DNA from: Gulosibacter massiliensis
Lineage (GTDB): Bacteria; Actinomycetota; Actinomycetes; Actinomycetales; Microbacteriaceae
Length of the DNA: 6,417 nt
NCBI GenBank assembly: GCA_943325745.2
Contig: CALPQP020000046.1
Span: forward strand, 1 to 6,417
Direction of reading: 5' to 3'
Every line of letters begins with the position of its first letter. Position 1 is the stretch's first letter. Below, piece by piece: positions 1-4,007 of the stretch. The translations under genes and the position numbers were made by a program. The notes beneath the pieces were generated by a model. It was not told the DNA's origin. It did no database searches and saw nothing but the letters and a program-made list of their open reading frames with translations.

Positions 1-20
1 AGGCGGATTTTGACGGCCAC
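1..20 (-). CDS. rpsP: 30S ribosomal protein S16, first codons only (cut by window edge)
   Basis: Only six full codons and two bases of a seventh lie in the window. Read on the minus strand from a GTG at 20-18 they give M-A-V-K-I-R, with CT fitting a following Leu. This is the characteristic start of bacterial ribosomal protein S16, a primary-binding protein of the small ribosomal subunit. Support comes from a good Shine-Dalgarno sequence (GGAGA, 28-24) and from position: in actinobacteria rpsP commonly follows ffh and begins the rpsP-rimM-trmD-rplS cluster. The match is short, so the call rests on motif, ribosome binding site and gene order together. The rest of the gene lies to the left of the window. 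Confidence 0.8.
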
Positions 21-23
21 GTT

Positions 24-28
24 TCTCC
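24..28 (-). promoter_or_regulatory. Ribosome binding site of rpsP
   Basis: The minus-strand bases GGAGA end 3 nt before the GTG at 20-18 and pair well with the 3' end of 16S rRNA. The site supports the GTG as a true start although only a handful of codons is visible. Confidence 0.7.
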
Positions 29-55
29 AGATTTGTTTGCGATGACGCACCGCGG

Positions 56-77
56 TTCGAGCGTGGGGTTGCTCGAA
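56..77 (-). repeat. Perfect 7-bp hairpin in the rpsP leader
   Basis: On the minus strand TTCGAGC (77-71) is followed by an 8-nt loop, AACCCCAC, and the exact complement GCTCGAA (62-56). The hairpin ends 35 nt before the rpsP start. The sequence after it is CCGCGG-type rather than a run of T, so it is not a classical terminator of the upstream transporter gene. It lies inside the leader expected from the candidate promoter at 139-168. It could stabilise the mRNA or be a regulatory element of a ribosomal protein operon. Function is unknown; the stem itself is directly visible. Confidence 0.5.
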
Positions 78-100
78 TGCGGAAGCAGGACGCCATTTCG

Positions 101-158
101 CAGGGTTAGAGGGTCCTACGAGATGGACACAAGTGTTTAGTCTGCCAGAAAAACCCTG
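101..158 (-). repeat. Separated inverted repeat, 7-bp arms
   Basis: The minus-strand arm CAGGGTT (158-152) is exactly complementary to AACCCTG (107-101), with 44 nt between. The left-hand transcript arm is followed by three more T. If the whole stretch is transcribed by readthrough from the upstream gene, the arms could form a long-range stem enclosing the candidate rpsP -10 region. If rpsP is transcribed only from its own promoter, one arm lies outside the RNA. With so wide a spacer, chance is a reasonable explanation. Confidence 0.2.
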
Positions 159-168
159 AGTTAGCCAA
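139..168 (-). promoter_or_regulatory. Candidate sigma-70-type promoter for rpsP
   Basis: Directly after the stop codon of the transporter gene the minus strand has TTGGCT (168-163, compare TTGACA). After an 18-nt spacer comes CAGACT (144-139), one base from the TAGACT form common in actinobacterial housekeeping promoters. A TG precedes the -10 by one base, as in extended -10 promoters. Transcription would start near 134-130 and leave an untranslated leader of about 110 nt before rpsP. This is a visual match only. An alternative is TTGTGT/TCTAAC just downstream, which fits less well. Confidence 0.4.
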
Positions 169-1038
169 TCACGATCGGCGGGACCACCACACACCCGTCA
201 GGGCAATCAACCCACCGACGATGGCAATGGGGTGTGGCCATTCGCCGAGCAGGATCGCGGACTCGACAATCACGAGCGGCGGGACGACATAGGTAGATAC
301 CCCAAGACGCCCGGCGGGCATTCTCTTGAGCGCATATCCCCAGAGCCCGAAGCCCAGAGCGGTCGGGATCGCGCCGAGCCAGATGGCTCCCGCAATCGCC
401 TCCGCTGGTGCCGTCTGTGCGTGCGCGAATGCTTCTGGCGCCCACCAAAACAGTGGTATCAGCGCAATGGTGGCTCCCAGCAAAGTCACCTGATTAGACG
501 ACAAGCGTTTGAGCGCAGGCTTTTGGGTGAGAACACCGACTGCGTAGGTCACCGTGGCAACAAGCGCCCATAGCAATCCGACGAGGTCTACTCGGTCGCT
601 TGACGATGTCCCCCACGCAATTAAACCAACCCCCGCGAGGGCAATAAGTGCGCCGGCGAGGAGGTTCCGCGACAGTTTCTCGCCGAGGAACAGGAACGCC
701 CCGACGGCGATGAGCAAAGGCCCTATGTTGACGATGAATGACGCGGTCCCCGCATCAATTGTCTGTTCCGCGGTGTTGAGCGCGACGATATAAATCGAAA
801 ACCAGGTCAGTCCAAAAATCGCGATGAGCACCCACTCGCGAACCGTCGGCCACAGCCACTTCTGCCCGATCATCCACACGGCAAGCAAGGGGACGGCCAC
901 GAGTTGGCGGAGGAACGCGAGTTCGCCCGGCGCAAAGACCGGCAGAACCGCGCGAATGACAACGAAAGCACTGGACCACGCGAGGACGGTTCCGATTATG
1001 GCTAAGAGCACCTTCAGCGGAATTCGGTCGGTGCTCAC
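169..1038 (-). CDS. EamA/DMT-family ten-helix membrane transporter
   Basis: The 289-residue protein is a polytopic inner-membrane permease of the drug/metabolite transporter superfamily; the substrate cannot be told from sequence. It has about ten hydrophobic segments (near residues 8-28, 37-57, 67-86, 96-118, 125-142, 153-171, 182-200, 214-236, 244-264, 269-286), arranged as two EamA repeats of five. Each half carries the family pattern of a proline-containing helix ending in a Gly-Glu: GPLL...FLGE at 106-120 and PPLV...LLGE at 253-266. Length is typical. The start is GTG at 1038-1036, in a GTGA shared with the ffh stop, which suggests translational coupling; only a weak purine-rich GGCGGA precedes it. 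It ends in Trp-Trp-Ser-Arg-Arg-Ser, a plausible cytoplasmic tail. Homologues include amino-acid and metabolite exporters such as RhtA and YdcZ-like proteins, so 'exporter' is only a guess. Confidence 0.9.
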   Translation of the reverse strand: MSTDRIPLKVLLAIIGTVLAWSSAFVVIRAVLPVFAPGELAFLRQLVAVPLLAVWMIGQKWLWPTVREWVLIAIFGLTWFSIYIVALNTAEQTIDAGTASFIVNIGPLLIAVGAFLFLGEKLSRNLLAGALIALAGVGLIAWGTSSSDRVDLVGLLWALVATVTYAVGVLTQKPALKRLSSNQVTLLGATIALIPLFWWAPEAFAHAQTAPAEAIAGAIWLGAIPTALGFGLWGYALKRMPAGRLGVSTYVVPPLVIVESAILLGEWPHPIAIVGGLIALTGVWWSRRS

Positions 1039-2582
1039 AGTCCGCCGCGCTCAAGAAGGCGACGCATGGTCTCCATGTCATTGTCATCCACTTCGGGGGC
1101 CACTTCAGCACCGAGACCAAAACTGTTTCCGCCGCTGACAGGAGCGGATTGAATCGCCGCGTTCTCTGCCGCTCGCTTGGCGGGGTTTCCCGAACGCGAA
1201 CTTTTCTTGGCGGTGACGGCCTTGCCTTTGGGTCGAGGTCCGGGGACCGGCCCCATTCCGGGAATGTTCGGGGTGCCGCCCTTGGCGACGGTCTTCATCA
1301 TCTTGGCGGCGGATTCGAATCGGATAACGAGTTGGTTCACGTCGGTAACGGTCATACCCGAACCCTTCGCGATGCGAAGTCGGCGCGAGCCGTTGAGCAC
1401 CTTGGGGTTCTCGCGCTCCGCGGGCGTCATCGAGCGAATGATGGCCTCTGTGCGGTCGATGTCCTTCTCGTCGAAGTTATCGATTTGTTCGCGCATCTTG
1501 CCCGCTCCTGGCATCATGCCGAGGAGTCCCTTCATCGACCCCATCTTGCGAACCTGCTGCAACTGTTCGAGGAAGTCCTGAAGGGTAAAAGTATTCGACT
1601 GGATTTTTTCCGCGACCTTGTTCGCGTCGCCTTCGTCGAAGTTCTTTTGCGCCTGTTCGATGAGCGTGAGGATGTCACCGAGGTCGAGAATTCGACTCGC
1701 CATTCGGTCGGGGTAAAAGGGTTCGAGCGCGTCGAGGCTTTCACCGGTCGAGGCAAAAACAATCGGCCGATCCGTCAAGCCGCGAACCGACAGTGCGGCA
1801 CCACCTCGAGCGTCACCGTCGAGCTTGGTCAGGACAACCCCCGTGAAGTCGACGCCGTCCTGGAAGGCCTTGGCGGTGATGACGGCGTCTTGACCGATCA
1901 TCGCGTCGAGAACGAACAAGACCTCGTCGGGGTCGGTGGCGTCGCGGACCGCTCGGGCTTCGCGCATGAGGTCCTCGTCGACGCCGAGTCGCCCCGCGGT
2001 GTCGATGATGACGGTGTCGTAAAGCTTTTGCTTCGCGTACTTCACGCCGTTCTTGGCGACCGAGACGGGGTTCCCCTTGCCGTTTCCCGGCTCGGGGGCG
2101 AAAATCTGAACGCCAGCCTGTTCCGCGACAACCGTCAACTGTGTCACGGCGTTGGGGCGCTGGAGGTCACACGCGACAAGCACGGGGGTGTGCCCCTGCG
2201 ACTTGAGGTACTTAGCGAGTTTGCCCGCAAACGTCGTCTTGCCCGAACCCTGAAGACCGGCCAGCATGATGACGGTCGGAGGGGACTTGGCGAAGGTCAG
2301 TTGTGACTGAGCGCCACCCAGGATTTCGACGAGTTCCTCGTTGACAATCTGAACGACCTGTTGTGCCGGATTGAGCGCTTTGTTGACATCGTCTGACAAC
2401 GCACGATCGCGAATCTTGCCCGTAAATGATTTGACAACCTCGAGCGAAACGTCGGCATCGAGAAGTGCTCGACGGATCTCGCGGACGGTTCCGTCGACGT
2501 CTGCAGCGCTGAGTTTGCCCTTTGTTCGGAGGCTCGACAGCGCCGAGGTCAGTTTCTCAGAGAGGGTTCCAAAGACGGCCAT
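1035..2582 (-). CDS. ffh: Signal recognition particle GTPase Ffh (SRP54)
   Basis: Ffh binds 4.5S RNA and the signal sequence emerging from the ribosome, then docks on FtsY to deliver membrane proteins to the translocon. The 515-residue protein shows the N domain (about 1-90), then the G domain with G1 GLQGSGKTT (109-117), the CDLQRPNA segment (138-145), G3 DTAGR (194-198), G4 TKLD (252-255) and the closing STGESLDALEPF segment (278-289). The M domain follows (about 325-434), with a methionine-rich finger loop (347-363: GSMKGLLGMMPG...) and the RNA-binding helix-turn-helix around NGSRRLRIAKGSG (397-409). An 80-residue tail rich in Gly, Pro and Lys extends beyond the 453 residues of E. coli Ffh, as is common in actinobacteria. 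The ATG at 2582-2580 has the strongest ribosome binding site in the window, GGAGGGG at 2591-2585. It lies 12 nt after the carbonic anhydrase gene. Confidence 0.98.
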   Translation of the reverse strand: MAVFGTLSEKLTSALSSLRTKGKLSAADVDGTVREIRRALLDADVSLEVVKSFTGKIRDRALSDDVNKALNPAQQVVQIVNEELVEILGGAQSQLTFAKSPPTVIMLAGLQGSGKTTFAGKLAKYLKSQGHTPVLVACDLQRPNAVTQLTVVAEQAGVQIFAPEPGNGKGNPVSVAKNGVKYAKQKLYDTVIIDTAGRLGVDEDLMREARAVRDATDPDEVLFVLDAMIGQDAVITAKAFQDGVDFTGVVLTKLDGDARGGAALSVRGLTDRPIVFASTGESLDALEPFYPDRMASRILDLGDILTLIEQAQKNFDEGDANKVAEKIQSNTFTLQDFLEQLQQVRKMGSMKGLLGMMPGAGKMREQIDNFDEKDIDRTEAIIRSMTPAERENPKVLNGSRRLRIAKGSGMTVTDVNQLVIRFESAAKMMKTVAKGGTPNIPGMGPVPGPRPKGKAVTAKKSSRSGNPAKRAAENAAIQSAPVSGGNSFGLGAEVAPEVDDNDMETMRRLLERGGL

Positions 2583-2584
2583 AA

Positions 2585-2591
2585 CCCCTCC
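2585..2591 (-). promoter_or_regulatory. Strong ribosome binding site of ffh
   Basis: GGAGGGG on the minus strand ends 2 nt before the ATG, and its GGAGG core ends 4 nt before it. It fills most of the 12-nt gap after the preceding stop codon. Its strength contrasts with the weak or badly spaced sites before ftsY, the carbonic anhydrase gene and the transporter, so ffh is probably translated independently rather than by coupling alone. Confidence 0.75.
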
Positions 2592-2594
2592 AGA

Positions 2595-3104
2595 CTAGTC
2601 TTCGAGCGAGTGCTGGAGACTGAGTTCGCGGTAGTGGCGACCGTTGTGACGGATATCCTCAACCTCGGCATCGGTCAGTTCGCGACGAACTTTGCCGGGG
2701 ACTCCGGCCACGAGCGAGCGAGGCGGAATCACTGTTCCCTCGAGCACAACAGAGCCCGCGGCGATGAGCGATTCGTTTCCGATGATCGCTCCCGACAACA
2801 CCGTTGCGTTCATTCCGATGAGGCAGTCGTCGCCGATCGTGCAGCCGTGAACCACGGCAGCGTGACCGATCGAAACTCCACTGCCAATGACCGTCGGTTT
2901 GTCGTCGTCACAGTGAACCGCGACGTTGTCTTGGATGTTCGAGCCGTCACCGAGCGAAATCGAATTGACGTCTCCGCGCAGAACTGCCCCGAAAAACACG
3001 GAGGCGTTCGAACCGATTGTCACCCGACCGACGACCATCGCGCTGGGTGCGATCCATGCGCCATCCGCAACAACTGGCTCGTGTCCATCGAATGCGCGCT
3101 TCAT
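2595..3104 (-). CDS. Gamma-class carbonic anhydrase-like hexapeptide-repeat protein
   Basis: The 169-residue protein belongs to the gamma carbonic anhydrase family (YrdA/PaaY/CaiE type), left-handed beta-helix trimers that bind zinc or iron at subunit interfaces. Hexapeptide repeats run from about residue 15 to 137, followed by a C-terminal helix (143-165). The three expected metal ligands are present: H64, H81 and H86, the last two in the GHAAVVHG motif. The structural R43/D45 pair and Q58-D59 are also conserved. Compared with Methanosarcina Cam, the acidic loop after the first histidine is shortened. Val46 stands where Cam has the Glu next to the Arg-Asp pair, and Asp67 falls at the position of Cam Glu84. 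CO2 hydration is therefore possible but unproven; several family members show little or no activity. The ATG at 3104-3102 lies 18 nt after ftsY, and GAGGG ends just 1 nt before it, poor spacing that suggests coupling to ftsY translation. Confidence 0.93.
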   Translation of the reverse strand: MKRAFDGHEPVVADGAWIAPSAMVVGRVTIGSNASVFFGAVLRGDVNSISLGDGSNIQDNVAVHCDDDKPTVIGSGVSIGHAAVVHGCTIGDDCLIGMNATVLSGAIIGNESLIAAGSVVLEGTVIPPRSLVAGVPGKVRRELTDAEVEDIRHNGRHYRELSLQHSLED

Positions 3105-3122
3105 GCCCTCAAGAGTATGCGG

Positions 3123-3998
3123 TTACTCGAGCAACTGGCGGACAAACACGTGCGGAGTGAATCCCGTCAGGTCATCGATTCCCTCACCCTGCCCGACCAG
3201 TTTGACGGGAATGCCGGTTAGTTCCTGAACCGCGAAGACGAAACCGCCGCGTGCGCTTCCGTCGAGTTTCGTGAGAACCAGACCCGTGACTCCGGCTTGT
3301 TCGAGAAACGCTTCTGCCTGATTGAGTCCGTTCTGGCCCGTCGTCGCATCAAGAACAAGAAGCACCTCGGAAATCGGAACGTTCTTCTCGACCACGCGTT
3401 TAATCTTGGCGAGTTCGTCCATCAACCCGGACTTGTTGTGAAGCCGACCGGCCGTGTCGATGATGACAATCTCGTGACCGTCGGCGACAGCGCGTTCAAC
3501 CGTCTGAAAAGCGACAGCGGCGGGGTCTTGGCCGTCCTGTTGCGGTTTAACGATGTCGACACCGGCGCGCTCGGCCCAGGTGGCTAGTTGCTCGACGGCC
3601 GCGGCGCGAAAGGTGTCCGCAGCCCCCACGAGGACGCGCTTGCCGCGCGTAGCAATGAACTTCGCTAATTTGCCGATCGTCGTGGTCTTGCCGACACCGT
3701 TGACACCGACAACCAGCACGACGGCGGGTTTGCCGGGTTCGGAAGCCAACGACAGCGTCGGATCGAATGCCGCGAGGCGTTCTTCGAGGACTTCGCCGAG
3801 GATGCGACGAAGGTCATCGGTGTCGAGGGTCGCGGACACGTCCGCGACCGCGTGGACAGCCCCAATGACCTCGTCAGTCACACGCGGGCCGAAATCGGCC
3901 TGGAGTAACGTGTCCTCGAGGTTTTCCCAGTCCTCGGGCTCGACCTGACGCGCCCCCGCAAAGAGGTTCGTGAACGCCTTGGATAAGGACCACGCCAT
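3123..3998 (-). CDS. ftsY: Signal recognition particle receptor FtsY, short form
   Basis: FtsY is the membrane-associated GTPase that receives the SRP-ribosome complex by forming a twinned GTPase heterodimer with Ffh. The 291 residues hold only the NG domains: a helical N domain (about 20-85), then G1 GVNGVGKT (98-105), G2-region DTFRAAA (128-134), G3 DTAGR (181-185), G4 TKLDGSARGG (243-252) and a closing GQGEGIDDL (269-277). The acidic A domain of E. coli FtsY (497 residues) is absent. The first 15 residues could form an amphipathic membrane-binding helix (L5, F9, L12, F13 with K7), as known for the residues just before the NG domain in other FtsY proteins. The ATG at 3998-3996 lies 9 nt after the smc stop (TAG, 4010-4008) with no clear Shine-Dalgarno sequence, so translation probably depends on ribosomes finishing smc. 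No in-frame upstream start is available, because the smc stop is in the same frame. Confidence 0.97.
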   Translation of the reverse strand: MAWSLSKAFTNLFAGARQVEPEDWENLEDTLLQADFGPRVTDEVIGAVHAVADVSATLDTDDLRRILGEVLEERLAAFDPTLSLASEPGKPAVVLVVGVNGVGKTTTIGKLAKFIATRGKRVLVGAADTFRAAAVEQLATWAERAGVDIVKPQQDGQDPAAVAFQTVERAVADGHEIVIIDTAGRLHNKSGLMDELAKIKRVVEKNVPISEVLLVLDATTGQNGLNQAEAFLEQAGVTGLVLTKLDGSARGGFVFAVQELTGIPVKLVGQGEGIDDLTGFTPHVFVRQLLE

Positions 3999-4007
3999 GT
4001 GCCGAGC

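Noticed and set aside
148..190. Possible terminator after the transporter gene (short CCGAT/ATTGG stem, then GGGTTTTT)
   Set aside because: The stem has only five pairs including a G-U, and the T-run begins about ten bases after it. That does not match an intrinsic terminator. The stretch also carries the candidate rpsP promoter.
1035..1300. Low-complexity Gly/Pro/Lys/Ala-rich C-terminal part of ffh, considered as a frameshift or fusion
   Set aside because: Long tails of this kind, including a GNPAKRAAE-like segment, are usual in actinobacterial Ffh, and the frame is intact to the TGA stop.
1149..2306. A 385-codon open frame on the plus strand, opposite ffh
   Set aside because: It lies wholly antisense to the unmistakable ffh gene. 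Its translation shows no recognisable domain and has the skewed His/Val/Arg/Asp content of a GC-rich shadow frame. The same holds for other long plus-strand frames, such as 4617-5387 and 2610-3221.
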